Source of the DNA: Amblyomma americanum
Lineage: Eukaryota; Arthropoda; Arachnida; Ixodida; Ixodidae
DNA: 64,000 bases
Assembly: GCF_052857255.1 (NCBI RefSeq)
Contig: NC_135497.1
Coordinates: forward strand, 189,277,326 to 189,341,325
Reading direction: 5' to 3'
A model generated the notes under the pieces. The model worked only from the letters and a program-made list of their open reading frames with translations, ran no database searches and had not been told where the DNA came from. Positions 46,216-58,504 of this stretch are shown piece after piece (position 1 is the stretch's first letter; every line of letters starts with the position of its first letter). Both the position numbers and the translations under genes were made by a program.

Positions 46216-47184
46216 TGGTGCCCAGCTTTCCCCGGTCGCAGGCCAGAGAATGAGTCGGAGCCAAAGGTTTACAAACAAAACAAACTTTATAAAGCCAAGA
46301 GATGACACAGAGGATTCCCTAATCACCCGTATGAGCACATACAACATGATTTACAATACAATGCAACGCATGCAAAGTGACGCTCGAGAAATTACATACA
46401 ACCAAAACCTTCCACCTAAAGTGCACTAACACAAGATAGAGATAAACAAAACAAAATTTGTTCACCGGGCACTGCGACAGTCCGACGACCGGAGAATGAC
46501 GACAGAACCGTCCCGAAGACTGGCGCACGCTGTCTCGCTGGCCCGTGGCTGGGCGAGTGTTGCTTACCCGGGAGTCGTACTGGCGCGCTTCTCTGAAGCT
46601 TAAACGGGGGCACGGTCTGACAGACAGCGGTCAACGCCCTTCGTATATAGGCGCGCTCCGCGTCTGTTCGTTCTTCGCGCCAAGGTATGTGCGCACATAC
46701 ACACAGTATTAGCGGTACAATGCCCTCCTCATTCTCGCACTGGGCGCGCGTCCCCGTTGGTGAGGCGTGCACGGAGACCGGCTTCCAGAACATCCTGGTT
46801 CTTTCTTGCGTTGCGCCGCTGCCGGAGCTTGAGTGGAGTGGAGCGGTCATCACTCAGCATGCTTAAGGCTACGCCCTCTCCGTCGACAATGACTAGCAAT
46901 TTGTCCAACCGTCTCGAGTTTTGGATGGCGTGCGCGGACATGTTTCCGTTGGCGCCGCGCCGGCGAGCGAAGTGGAAAGGCCGCAAAACACACAAGGTTA
47001 GGCGCTCTTCGGGGTTCTTTCTTCCACTGTTCGAGAATTTTCTACGGCGCGCACTGGCGAGATTGCTTCCGCGCTACCGGTCTTCCGAATGTGCGCCGAA
47101 TTTTTTGACAATCCCCCATGTCCTTCTGGAACTCCTCTTCGCTATCGGTCGCCGTGCAGGGGCAAGTGCCCTGCCTCTAGAATA
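46216..47184. mobile_element. Unclassified insertion of about 950 bp within the decayed LINE
   Basis: LINE similarity stops near 46215 and resumes near 47185 with the endonuclease. Between them lies sequence with tttacaaacaaaacaaact at the left edge and a minus-strand TATA-like tatatacgaaggg at about 46645. This would fit a solo LTR, but no termini or target duplication could be fixed. Confidence 0.35.
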
Positions 47185-49620
47185 ACGATGTTTAACGTCG
47201 TTTTCGGGGCCGCGCGTTGCAGAGGCCGCACGCACCTCTTCTGTGGCGACTTCAACGCCCCTCATCCTGCGTACAGCAAAGCGGTCTGCGTACCGGCCTG
47301 CAAACGGTACACGGCGGCAGACCGCAATCGCAGACTTTTCAGTACTCTCATTCAGACCCAACACCTAGCACTCCTCACTAATCCCCTCCCCCTAGCTCGA
47401 ATCGGTGATAGCGTGGTCCGCGACACCTGCCCAGACATAACCCTGCATTGGTGACCCCATACGTGTGCGAGGACGAACTGCCCGGAGCAGCTGGGTAGTG
47501 ACCACAGTATTTTAACTACTGTATACCCTCCACACTCGCGACTTCTTTTGAGATGAATACTCCCTTAAACTGACCAACTGGCTGGCGTTCCCAGGGCACG
47601 CTACTCCGCCGCCAGCCGACTGCCTGTACGATTAGATGTGAGACCTTACCCGTAAACTTTCTGTGCACACTCAGACTGCTAAGGCTGCACCGGAAACTCC
47701 AAACATGGTTCTCCATCTACTCCACTTGTGGGAGGCGAGGCAGGGGCTAACCAAACGCCGTCAGCGACGCCATATGCGGCTCAATAAATGTATCACCCTC
47801 CTTACCGCTAGTCTACTTGATATGTCAACCAACTTACCTGCAGCAATTGGCATTCTCTCTGCGACAACTCAACAGCACGCTAAGCACTGCCCACACGCGG
47901 CACTTTCTGAGCCACCTATTAAAACCGGGTCAGGTCGAAGCAGTCCGAGGCCACGAGGTAGACTGTCTCCGGCACACCACTGCCTTCACCGACGACAAGT
48001 GCCTTGCACAGCTTGCAAACCACTACCTCCCTTCCCTCGATACCCCGAACTACGGATTACTCAGGCGCTTACAACCACCTCGAGCACCTGAACTCTCCTA
48101 TTAATCTTCCCGAGGATCAGGCCGTGGTTCAGAACAGCCAGCACAACACCGCTCCGGGCCCCGATTCAGTCCGTTACCCCTCATCCGCAATTTTACCGAA
48201 CGCGACCTCCAGCAACTCATTGCCTTCCTGAATGAGGTTTGGAAAACGGGGGTCCTCCCTTCTACTTGGAAGGAGGCCACCGTGATTCTCATTCCCAAGC
48301 CTGGTAAAGCCCTTTCTCTAGAAAACCTCTGTCCAATCTCATTTAAGTCTTGCATCGGCAAACAGATGGAAAAGGTTGTACAACCCCACCTTCTCAAATT
48401 CCTGCGCGATACTCACGCCTCACCTGACACCCTATACGGATACCGGGCGGGTATCTCCATGCAGAACATTCTACTTCAACTCCACTTTGAAATTCTTGAC
48501 TCTCCGAACTCAGCCCAACTTCGCGTCGTTCTCGTGATCCACCAGGTTATTCGGCAAGTTCCTGAACGGCCCCGTTCAAAACCTGTCGCGCGGCCTGGTT
48601 CTTTAGCAGTTGGCCCCTGCGAGCTGCGGCGAAAAGATGTGCAACTATGTTCACAGCTTCGTGCGCAACCGCGCCACTTCCTTGACACTCGGCCATCCCC
48701 GCTCGAACAGTAACTCGCTTTCCAATCGCGTACACTATAATAAGGATCGGCCCTCTCCCCACTCTTCAACCTCGCACTACGCACACTTCCACCCCTCCTT
48801 GGTGGGATCGAGGACATTCGCCACGCGATTTAAGCCGACATCACAATGTGGATCGCTCGAAGCTCGGTCGGTCACATTAAAACCCAACTGCGACAGGCCA
48901 CCTCCAGCATAGAGATAGATGTCTTGCGTGGGGGTCTTACCGGCTCCCTGCGAAGTCGGAGTTTCTTGTGGTGTACAGGTGCGGCCGCGGGCCTCCGTCT
49001 CCTCCCGTCTCAGTCTCCTTCAGCGGTCAATCCGTCCCTGCTCGGTCTTCCATACGCATCCTGGGTACACGGGTCAACCTACCATACCGTGCACGCGCTC
49101 ATCAACCAGTGCATTCAAGTGCTGCAGATGTTTGCTCGCGTAACGTATCTGTGACGTGGTCTTCGCAAAGCCGGCACTTTTTGTCAGTGAGCCCTGATAG
49201 GCCCTCACCTGCTCTACCATATCACTTACATCAACCTCACGCGGACCGAGAGGGCCCGAATTTCCACTCTCTTGCGTCATGCGAACAAACTTGCTCTAGG
49301 CCTCCCCTCCGCACTTCCGGCCAAAGACTCCTTGAACTCCTTGTCACCAGCAGCCTCGAGGAGCTCAATGGGACGCATCGGGCAGCACAGCTTGCATGCC
49401 TCTGTACCACCACTCAGGGCCAGTGAATATCGCCAAACTAGGCCACCGAATTCCTCGCTTCTCTTCGAACCCCCTACATCTCCTTCACACCAAGCACGGT
49501 GGCACGTGTTTTACACTCCCCTACCCCGCAATATGAACCCTATAACCGCCATTAAGCTTTGCACGATCACCGCGCACCTCCTCCAACGCATCTACTGCGC
49601 CGAAGCCACTGGCCTGTAGG
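47185..49620 (+). pseudogene. Decayed I-group LINE: ORF2 continued
   Basis: FCGDFNAPHPAYS marks the endonuclease at about 47240; then GPDSVRYPSSAI, VILIPKPGKALSLENL and KQMEKVV at 48150-48390 belong to the reverse transcriptase. The YADD motif has been lost: about 48835 reads ADITMW. No long frame survives. Base use (C-rich third positions on the + strand) matches the intact LINE at the window end, so this is an older relative. Confidence 0.75.
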
Positions 49621-52600
49621 TCCTGTATACGGCGCCGGTCTGAGTCCCAAGGGCAAAGGCGTTTCCGCAGCGATTGACGCGCATTTTGAAGGAAAAAAAC
49701 ACAGCGCAAACAAGGGTCAGTACGATGAATGAGAAGTACACAACACAAGCCGTTGTTCCGTACACATGGCTACCGAGCTTCGCACATTCACTCTTAGCGA
49801 CGTTGGAATTCGCGCAGTCGCTCTAGCCATCCTTTCTACTGCCACCTTCATTCCGCCTCAAATGTTCCACGTTCTCTCGAACTCGCTGGCGGCGTGAGAC
49901 ACTTTCTGCTGTGGGGTTTTGATTGGGGAAGATAAATACGTTTCCCCACTTAACCGCGGCTGACAGAGTTCAAAGCCGCCTGGACCCCACCCTGTGATCG
50001 CGTACGCTCCTGAGGGCACACCGACCACGGCGGGCCCTGCTCTGAGGGAACAAAGGAACGACACACTGGCTGACACAAACAGGCATTTATTGCTACAACG
50101 ATAAAGTCAGCTAGCAACAAAATACGCTAATGAATCGAGGTCGTCCGACTTACCAGCAAGGTTACGAGCGAATGTTCGCCCACTCTACGGCAAGGGATAC
50201 TCCGAGGCCGGACGGGACGAGATACGGGAGCCTGTCTCCCCGCCACTTCCTCGCCCCGCTGGCGAAGAGCGGAGCCGCGTGCGAAACGTTCGCTGACGCC
50301 GATGATCCCAGCCGAAGAGCCTAATGCTGTAAACTACGTCCCGCGCGCGCGTAGTCTCTGCCGCTGCAACTCTAGCGCCCTCTCTTGTTAGTTAAGGCAC
50401 GGCCGATATCGAGGCGAGCGCGCGCTTTTCTTCTTACGGCCTTCGCAAAGGGGTGTGTTTCCGCCTCCCGCCGCACCTAGGTGGGGTCGCCACTGCTTCA
50501 CCGCTCCATCGCTGCGACCGCCGTTGAACGGAAGGAGAACGCGCGCTCGGTTCCAGTTCGGCCCGCGCCAGTGGTAACCGTCAAGCCTTTATATTTTACC
50601 TCTTACGCTTTACGTAAAGACCGCATAGTCAGCCCATTTGCCTAGGCAGAAATCTGAAAACACAGATTCACATTTGCGCCCTCTCTCTTTTAGCCCGACT
50701 GTGTATGGTCGAATGTATGCTTCGAGAACACATGACAACGCGTTCTGCCCTTATATATGGCTATAAAGCAATGCAATCAGCCTCTGCAGTTCATCTTCCG
50801 GCAGGTGTGAATCAGTGTGTAGAATGATATGCTACGTGTAACACTTGGATGGCAAGTTTTAAAGAGTAAAGGATTCTGCAGCCTAAATATATCTCCGAAA
50901 ATTTCAAGCGCAGTTGTTTTAGTTTTGCACAACAGTGGAACTAGCAAGAAATCATGATGCTCCCCAGGAAAACGTATCATTCGCGAAATGAACGGGTATA
51001 GACGGAAACCAACCCTGGCCGCAGCAGTAGAGCACGTTGCACGCACGCGACCTCTAAGATGTCCTCTTGGAAAATCATTTTTAAGTTTGGCGGCGTCTCA
51101 CGACCCCCATCTTAACCGATGGCAACGCATAAATGAAGTTGTTAACAGTAACTGTAAGCACGAATTAACTGCCAGCAAAGCAAAATTAGTTCTGAACAGC
51201 GCTCTGTCTCAATAAATTCAGCCTTCACTAGCGAACAGACTTATCTGAGAGGCGATGACTACCAGCTTTGCATTATTCTCCTGCATTTCTGCAGCCTCGT
51301 CATCGCTTTCGATAAGCCTCCCGAGAGCATTAACTTTTCTCACGTCATTCAGGAAACGAAGTAGCACCCCAAAAAAGTTTTCCGCTATCTAACGGAGCTC
51401 CACTACACCTCACAGCAATGCGCGATACAGCTGGCTTAATTAGCTTACAATGTAAGGAACTAGAAATTAAGATTTGCGATGCTCACGTGTTAATAAATGT
51501 CCCTTAATTGAAGAAAATAGAGGGCATTGGACATTCAACTGCATAATCTGAGATCTTTTGCAAAGAAATTTAAACCAAATATGTTTAGTTAGCTTCCGGA
51601 CACGTCGCAGCTGGAAAATACGTGGACAACAAAAAATGGCGCTCTTTATGGTAGCTGAAGCCACTCATTGGACATACATAATTTCTGAAATTGCAATATT
51701 CACTACGCGTCAATATCTATGCCAGCATATTTAGCTAGTACTGGTTGCTTTTGTTACGTTCTGGTAAGGTTAGTCAGCCCAGAACAACGACAAGGAAGCG
51801 TGCGTCCAACTCGAAAACTATTTATTGGGGCGAACTCGTGTCCTTAAACAGAAAGCAGCTCGGCGGCGCAACGATAAAACATGTGCTCGGTCAACGCAAG
51901 TCAGAAGAACGGTCGCTCTCGGCCTTGCAAAATTTGAAGGTGGCAATGAACTTGAAACAGACGCCTAATGCGCTTACGACTGTTTTGAACATGAAGAGAG
52001 ACTTGCGCGCGGCTACAGTCATTCCAGAGAACTCTGGTTTGACAAACAAAAGCGGAAAGAGCGGAGAGTGGTGCCCCATTTTAAATGTTTTCATCGAGCA
52101 AAGTTCGTGAAGAATAATCTGTGCACATGTGGACTGTGTTGATGATACGCGGCTTTAAGCATCTGCATTTTGTTTTCTTTGATTTCGGTGCTGCGCGCAC
52201 CATGAACCAGCTGGCTACAGCGCAAAACCAGACAAAAGCCACCCGCCGCCGCAGATGCAAGCGTGGGGCCAGAGGTAGGGTCGTCGCGCCTCTTGCGGCT
52301 GCGGAGGGCATAACTCCCGGAGAAAAACTCGCATTGCTTCCGCGGCGAATGCGACGGCCGTATGAAAGAGCGCGCGCGCCCCTCTCGAGACCGGCCGTGG
52401 TTAAGGTAACTAACCAAAGAAAGTCCCGTGGCGCGCCCCTCCTGAGGCGAAGCCGTGGGAAGGTGCACCGCGGGAAAGCAAACCACAAGGGGATGCTGCG
52501 GGGCAATCCCCACACCTCCGAACACTCTCTCTGTCTCTACTGCCTCTCTTCTAGAGCCCTTCTCCAGTTCATCGACTCAGGGTCACCACGCGTTAGTAAT

Positions 52601-52654
52601 CTTGAAAAAAAAATGTTTTTTCTCCCCCTCTATCTCTAATGTTTTTTTTCCGGT
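49621..52654. other. Unclassified, mostly repeat-like DNA
   Basis: About 50040-50560 is GC-rich with gcatttattgctacaacg and many gcgcgc motifs; about 51780-52110 has an aactatttattggggcg motif. Both would fit LTR-like or SINE/LINE tails on the minus strand, but no coding domain or boundary can be shown. Overlapping open frames at 52081-52639 on both strands are not supported. Confidence 0.35.
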
Positions 52655-52850
52655 CGCCTGTGTGCCCGGCCATGTGGACGCCCCAGCTAACGAGCGCGCT
52701 CACGCGCTTGGCCAAGAGTACTCGTACCGGGCTGCCGTGCACGCACGCGGCTCACCTCTGATGGAGCCTTTCTCCTCCGTCCAGTTGGCCGAGATTCCGC
52801 ATAGGCAAAGGGATTGCGTCCTTCGCAAAAAGAAAAAAAAATAGCGTTCT
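52655..52850 (+). pseudogene. LINE RNase H C-terminal fragment
   Basis: The sequence reads VACVPGHVDAPANERAHALG, the WVPGH...NE.A.. signature that ends RNase H domains of I-group LINEs; Trp is replaced by Cys. It may be the missing end of the LINE at 47185-49620, separated by later insertions. Confidence 0.65.
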
Positions 52851-52853
52851 TTG

Positions 52854-53110
52854 TCATGCCCACGTCCCAGACGATGTTTTATATGGAGCCTTACAGTGCA
52901 CTCCCGTTATGTACGCTACTGCCTGCGTTTAACGCGCGTTGCTCTTGCGTACGCAAAAATAGTTTCCAACATAGCGGCGCGCTTGGATTCAGGACCCCTT
53001 CGCTTCGGGGTGAATTTGTCGTGACAGCGATTTTCAGTGCACGTTCGCTGACTATAAATGGGCACCGGGCCTTCGCTTTGTCTCATCTTGTATGCGACAA
53101 AAAGTATGAG
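52854..53110 (+). mobile_element. Partial copy of the 9616-type TIR element
   Basis: Shares cttgcgtacg, tttccaacatrgcggcg, cgcttcgg and gccgggctttcgct-like blocks with 9750-9900. Its inverted right end may be the fragment at 53984-54056 (tagcgtacgtaagcg). Confidence 0.55.
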
Positions 53111-53703
53111 CGATAAATTACCTTTATTAGAGAGTTTCAGTACAGCATTAGCAGGATAGCAGACCTGGGGGAAATTGCGTTAGCGTGACGAAAGCAACTT
53201 ATCCCCATAGAAAGTTTTAGTATAGTATTCCGAAAACATTAAACATTAATTTTCGGAGCCACTAAGCTGCAGAACGGCAGCCACTCTGTGGGTATGATAA
53301 TACCGTGATTCAAATATCTATGTACGGACAAATATCTCTTTATGAAATTATTAATAGCACAGCGAGTGACGTTTAAAGTCGGTGTACAAATGAGCTGAGC
53401 TTTTCCTCATTCCGCGTGGGCGGAACAAAAGTAATAGCAGTGGTTTTCAATAAACCATTGGAGAGATTTTAGCTTCGGATTCTTTAATTTTCGAGATGCT
53501 TCAGGGAACAGTCGAAAAAATCGAAATTACTTTAATTTTTTTCGTGTGAAGAACATGACCATAGTAGATTCAAAAATAAGTAAGTAAGGGTCGAGTAATC
53601 TTTTGCTCAATTAGCACCACGGCCCGATTTCATCTCTGTCGTTGCGAGAACATTAGGAGTGTATTTTACCCTACAATAATGAATGAAAAGCCGTACGCAG
53701 CCC

Positions 53704-53840
53704 CTCTATGTACGGGACCGAGCCCGGCCCGGGTCTTCAAGCTCGGGCCTGGCCCAGGCCCGTGACTTCAAGCTTGGACCCGGCCCAGGCCCGGCGGCGA
53801 AACCGCACAATTTCCGGCCCGAGCCCGTGCAGGGCTCTAT
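53704..53840. repeat. GC-rich short-motif repeat
   Basis: Repeats of gcccggcccgggtcttcaag / gcccaggcccgtgacttcaag, giving Pro-Gly coding frames that are not genes. It looks like a subterminal repeat of a DNA element. Confidence 0.6.
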
Positions 53841-54368
53841 CTGGGTTCGAACCACAATGCCGGCAGATTTCTTTTTTCGAATGAGGTCACGTGAGCGGAC
53901 GCGCTCTGATGACACGCTCTGCTGATAGGTCTTGTACACGCCACTCATGAGACAAAAATGGTTTCGCATTAAAGACACAGATGTGACAAAGAGCGCAACG
54001 CACTGCAAAATGCTTGCTTTTAGCGTACGTAAGCGTACACGCACTATTCATAAACTGCCCACTCATCGCAACCTTACCCGTAAAGAGGCTGTCTTGAGGC
54101 GACTGCTGCAGACTATCTTTCCCAATCCAATAACTGCATTCCTACGTCCACCCTACACTTGGCCCACCGCGGTGCTCTCAGCGCGGACAGCATCCCTCCA
54201 TCTGCCATACAATCTTGCAATACCAGACCATTCCTGACCTCCCATTCCATTTGAAGAAGAGGCTGCTGGACCCCACGGCCACTGGTCAGCAATGGCTGGT
54301 GCGGTGTATGGTGGCGGTGGCCACGACACATATGCGGCCCCGAACTAGAGGCGCCACCTGAAGGGGCA

Positions 54369-54395
54369 GGGGGGGGGGGGGGGGGGGGGGGGGGG
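54369..54395 (+). repeat. Poly-G tract, 27 nt
   Basis: An uninterrupted G run in otherwise mixed sequence. Confidence 0.95.
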
Positions 54396-54569
54396 TGAAT
54401 CACTTGATTTTCCGAACGCCGGTCCAAGAGCGGATGCTACGCGACCTCCTCGCGATGGCAAGCGGAGCACTGCCGGCTCAAAAGGTCAAGTTGGCGAGGG
54501 TCAACCTGCAGCTACATAACGGTGAGGCCACGGAGCCCTTGTGGGAGCAGTACCAGCACGTAAGGATGC

Positions 54570-54740
54570 GAAAATAGTAAATTTTCGATACTCGAATACT
54601 AAGAGGCTAGAGTTTGCTACCTAATCGAATATGAAGAGTGAAGTAAAAAGTTGAACTGAATACGAATCCAATGTATAAAGAACCGAATTCAATGCGAATC
54701 GAATATGCTGTGCTCATTCCCTACTTGTATAAATATTCGC
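54570..54740. repeat. TTCGAAT-rich repeat, left copy
   Basis: AT-rich stretch with many cgaata / tattcg motifs. A similar stretch lies at 57120-57262, on the far side of the Penelope-like element. Confidence 0.5.
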
Positions 54741-55016
54741 ACAAAACAAATATGCATCTAAACAGCTAACTGCCTAGCGGAGCCGCTATAAGTGATGGAA
54801 TTTGAAGCTGCAGCCGTTGTAAGACCCGACACAGATCTCTACGAGGGGGCATGCAGCACGAAAGTGCATCAATTCTATGACTGTCAAGCCATGCGCCCAG
54901 GAAATATTTGTCTTTGCTGCTGATGGCAACGAATTAACTAGCGCCCAGTCTCGTTTGATGAGAGGGACGATAGTTTGAACCTTGGCCTCCGATATTGGGC
55001 ATGAAGGTAGAGTTTG

Positions 55017-56919
55017 ACGTAAGAAGAAGGCGCCGACAAAAAGAAAAAGATGGGATGACGTTTCGGCTCCCCCACGGGAGCCTTGTTCACAATGAGGCAT
55101 CACGTAGCTTCGTCCTTTATTTATACACGGCGCATGAGCGACCCCAGACACCTGGCGTAGATTGAGGGCGTAGATTACAAAAAGAAAGTGCTGATCCTCT
55201 TGGAAGACGCTAATACTTACTCTCGTCTCGCTCGAGATCCGACGGCCAAGGTGCAGAGAGAACTACAAAAATTGCTGGCCGACGTTTTTCGAGTAGTGCC
55301 CCCGCAGCACAGGTCGCTGTATTTCTACCTATTGTGCCACAATGGTTCAACCCCGGCGATCTACGGCCTGCCAAAGATTCACAAGCTTGACGTCCCTCTG
55401 CGCCCTATAGTGGATGTTACGCGCTCGCCGCTTCAGAATCTGTCCAAGTTTCTGCACAGAGTTATCTCTCCTCTCGTCGGCAGGAGCCCTACGCACCTGC
55501 GCAACACCCAGCACTTCATCGAAAAGGTTCAAAGCCTTAAAATCAACGCCGGAGAAATCATGGTTTCATTCGACGTAAAGTCACTCTTCACAAGTGTGCC
55601 GACTGACCTTACCGTGGAAGCATGCACCGCTGCCCTTGAATCAGACCCATCACTGCCAGAAAGAACCCCGATAGATGTGCATGACCTGACCCGCCTTCTG
55701 AGATTTTGCCTGTCAAACACGTACTTCACTTTTGAGGATGTCCCGTTCAGGCAGATTCACGGAGCCGCCATGGGTGCATCGATTTCTGTGACAGTTGCGA
55801 ACTTGGCCATGGAAGAAATCGAAGGCCGTGCTCTTGCGTCCTTCACGCCTGCCCCAAAAGTATTCCTGAGGTACGTGGACGACTGCTTTTGCATCCTGAA
55901 GAAAGAAGCATTGCATGACTTTACTACTCACCTCAACAGTTTGGAGCCTAGCATACAGTTCACCGTTGAAGAGGAAATCAACGGCCGCCTCCCATTTTTA
56001 GATATACTTGTTTCCAGACAGTCCTCACGTCTAAATTTCACCATTTACAGAAAACCCACGCACACCGGCCGGTACCTACATTTTAAGTCCGTTCACCCTG
56101 ATTGCCAGAAACGTTCTGTGGTGTCATCGCTCCTCCGACGAAAAGAAATGTGTTCCAGAGGAGAAGACCAGATTGCTGAAGATGTGCGTGTACGGCGTGA
56201 CTTGTCCACATTTGGCTGTCCTGTACACGTGATGGACTCCGTACAGCGCCAAATGGAACGTCCTGGGCTTCAAGCTAGTCCCGCTACCCAGAAACGAGCC
56301 GCGATTCCCTACGTTCCTGGCATCAGCGAACCTTTGGCGCGCATATTACGGTCCTACGAAGTTAAGACCGCGCATGTGCCAGCTCGAAAACTGAGGAGTC
56401 AGCCTGTGCACGTCAAAGACAAGCTAAAGAAAGAGAAGTTCCCAGGTGTCGTGTATTCGATACCCTGTGCGGACTGTCCATCTGTGTATATCGGCGAGTC
56501 GGGTGACTTTGAACGAAGAATACGGGATCACCAGAGTGACGTCAGAAACCGGCGCACAGGTCAAAATGCGCTTGCCGAGCACTCGGTTTCCGCCGCACAC
56601 AACATAGACTGGGCCGAGGCACGTGTGATTGCAAAAGAAAGGGACAGCAAGTCACGGCTCTATCTGGAATCACTGATTATTCAGACGACAGCGCACACGC
56701 TCAATTCAAATGACGGGAACTTGCCCCCAATCTACGCCAGGTGTCTGGGGTCGCTCATGCGCCGTGTATAAATAAAGGACGAAGCTACGTTATGCCTCAC
56801 TGTGAACAAGGCTCCCGTGGGGGAGTCGAAACGTCATCCAATCTTTTTCTTTTGGTCGGCGCCTTCTTCTTTCGTCATGTACCATCCCGACCAGACGGGT
56901 TTCCGTCAGACTCTAGACT
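55017..56919 (+). mobile_element. Penelope-like element with inverted end copies and 15 bp target duplication
   Basis: The insertion is flanked by tgaaggtagagtttg at 55002-55016 and 56920-56934, a perfect 15 bp duplication. The left 154 bp (55017-55170) is an inverted copy of the right part (56722-56875), which includes the last codons of the protein, the stop and the AATAAA. Such inverted, partial terminal copies are typical of Penelope-like elements. A stretch of about 44 bp at the right end is not in the left copy. Confidence 0.9.
55161..56771 (+). CDS. Penelope reverse transcriptase with GIY-YIG endonuclease, N-terminally truncated
   Basis: The frame is open from 55161 (just after a TAG in the inverted repeat) to TAA at 56769; no ATG precedes the conserved part, only a GTG at 55188. 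Conserved order: YGLPKIHK, SFDVKSLFTSVP (motif A), IHGAAMGASISVTVANLAME (motif B), YVDDCF (motif C with both aspartates), FLDILV, RKPTHTGRYLHF, then at the C-terminus the GIY-YIG nuclease region with VVYSIPC, CPSVYIGES, RIRDHQ and a final ALAEH...E. Full Penelope proteins are roughly 750-850 residues; about 530 are present, so the N-terminal third is missing. The catalytic parts that remain look intact. The AATAAA overlaps the stop codon. Confidence 0.92.
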   Translation: MEGVDYKKKVLILLEDANTYSRLARDPTAKVQRELQKLLADVFRVVPPQHRSLYFYLLCHNGSTPAIYGLPKIHKLDVPLRPIVDVTRSPLQNLSKFLHRVISPLVGRSPTHLRNTQHFIEKVQSLKINAGEIMVSFDVKSLFTSVPTDLTVEACTAALESDPSLPERTPIDVHDLTRLLRFCLSNTYFTFEDVPFRQIHGAAMGASISVTVANLAMEEIEGRALASFTPAPKVFLRYVDDCFCILKKEALHDFTTHLNSLEPSIQFTVEEEINGRLPFLDILVSRQSSRLNFTIYRKPTHTGRYLHFKSVHPDCQKRSVVSSLLRRKEMCSRGEDQIAEDVRVRRDLSTFGCPVHVMDSVQRQMERPGLQASPATQKRAAIPYVPGISEPLARILRSYEVKTAHVPARKLRSQPVHVKDKLKKEKFPGVVYSIPCADCPSVYIGESGDFERRIRDHQSDVRNRRTGQNALAEHSVSAAHNIDWAEARVIAKERDSKSRLYLESLIIQTTAHTLNSNDGNLPPIYARCLGSLMRRV

Positions 56920-57119
56920 TGAAGGTAGAGTTTGTTAAATTTGGCTGCACCACACTCGCATCGTCCAATCTTTGAGGTCATATCTATGAGCAGAACGCCG
57001 CCACACGAATGGACCGCGTCGCGGTGCTGAACCGTCCTTTCTGCATCGACTGATCGCGGCAGCATTCTGTACAGTGTCACAGTGGAAAGTGTTTTTGATA
57101 CAGTTGTCGAAAAAAACTA

Positions 57120-57262
57120 CGGCGCGCCCTATTCGAATTTCGAGCCACTTATTGAAAAACTATTCGAAACTTGCGAATCGATTCGATTCGTTTCGAATAA
57201 TTTGAAACATGCACAATTTGATTAAATAAGCGAATCGAATAGAAGAACATTCGATTCGCAAT
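57120..57262. repeat. TTCGAAT-rich repeat, right copy
   Basis: Many gaatcgattcg / ttcgaat motifs in both orientations within 140 bp. It could pair with the stretch at 54570-54740 as the subterminal repeats of one element. Confidence 0.5.
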
Positions 57263-58500
57263 TGTACCATCAAGCCATCCACGGCCGCGAAAGCCCTGTC
57301 CAACAGGGTAAAGTTTCTATATCTGCAGTCTGCGCTTACTGGCACGGTTGCATCTGTGGTGACAAGTATTGGGGAAAGAGGAGAAAATTGCAACACCGCC
57401 ATGGATCTTCTGAAGGAACTTTTCGGACCTACTGATGTGCTAGCCTAGGAGCACCTGATCAACTGCTGGACTCGCCGACGGTACGAAGCGGAAAGGTGGT
57501 AAGAGGTCTACGTTGCTTCTATGACCACGTGCTGCGCAACACGGGCGCTTTCACGGCGCTTGGCGTTGAAACAGACAGCTACGGAGCAACTGCTATGATT
57601 GCTGTCAAGGTACCTTGCCATTGAGCACCACAAGCGTTGCCAGCAGACAAAGACGAAAACAGCCTTTGCAAAGCGAATCTGGAAGGTTATCTAAATAACA
57701 AAGTGAAAGGTAGGGAGAAGGCGTGCAGACTGGTCAACGAGAAGGCAAGAGCTCCAGTACAAAACCCCGCCTCGAGAACGGAAAGTCCAGAGCTTCGAAG
57801 GCATCAGCGGCTTCGCTCTTTTCCACAAGTAATTTGAAGTAGAATGAGACCTGTGCATTTTCGGTGCAGCTAAGGATCATGTGACCAAGGGCTGCCAGAC
57901 GTCGATATCTGTCGAAGAAAAGAAAAGAGCACCCCGTAAAGCTTATCGATGTCTGTGATGTTCTTTAAAAGGATACACATAAAAAATATGATGCGACAAA
58001 GATCTGAATAAAAGATCTACAGTGCAAAAAAAATTGACTGCCGATTTGCGTAGTTCGGCTAAATGCAAATTAGGTGCGCCAACACTGTGTGACTATTGTC
58101 TTGCATTGTTTATCTTAGTTTTGCATTGTTTGCCATGATTAAGCTTTAAGCAGCAGTGCACTATCGCTTCACATGTGCTAAGTGAACTGCTTTTGAAGCC
58201 CACTGTGCCGCTCACGTCGTTTCTTGGACGCTATCACCTGGACGCCATCGCCTGGACGCGATATCACCGGCAGCAACACTCCGCCTGTAACCGCCAGAGG
58301 GCTGCAAGCGTCATCCGCCTTGTTAAAAGCGCCTGCGGAACCACCGACGACTGCATTTCGGCAGCAGTGCACCATCGCTTCACATGTGCTAAGTGAACTG
58401 CTTTTGCAGGTAAGAAAATTTGATACTGCGCTTTCCTCCTGCGAACTGTGCACCGTTGCCGAACGGTACTGGTTATTTCTCTAGTTTTGTGCTTCTTGTA
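57263..58500. other. Nothing firm; short direct repeat
   Basis: The phrase gcagcagtgcac followed by ttcacatgtgctaagtgaac occurs twice (about 58152 and 58362), so a unit of about 210 bp is duplicated in tandem. Otherwise short unsupported frames. Confidence 0.4.
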
Positions 58501-58504
58501 ATCT

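Noticed and set aside
52081..52639. Overlapping 144-172 codon frames on both strands
   Set aside because: GC-rich sequence leaves several frames open at once; none shows a domain.
54786..55151. 121-codon minus-strand frame beginning like a frame at 56741
   Set aside because: The shared start is the inverted terminal copy of the Penelope-like element, not a gene family.
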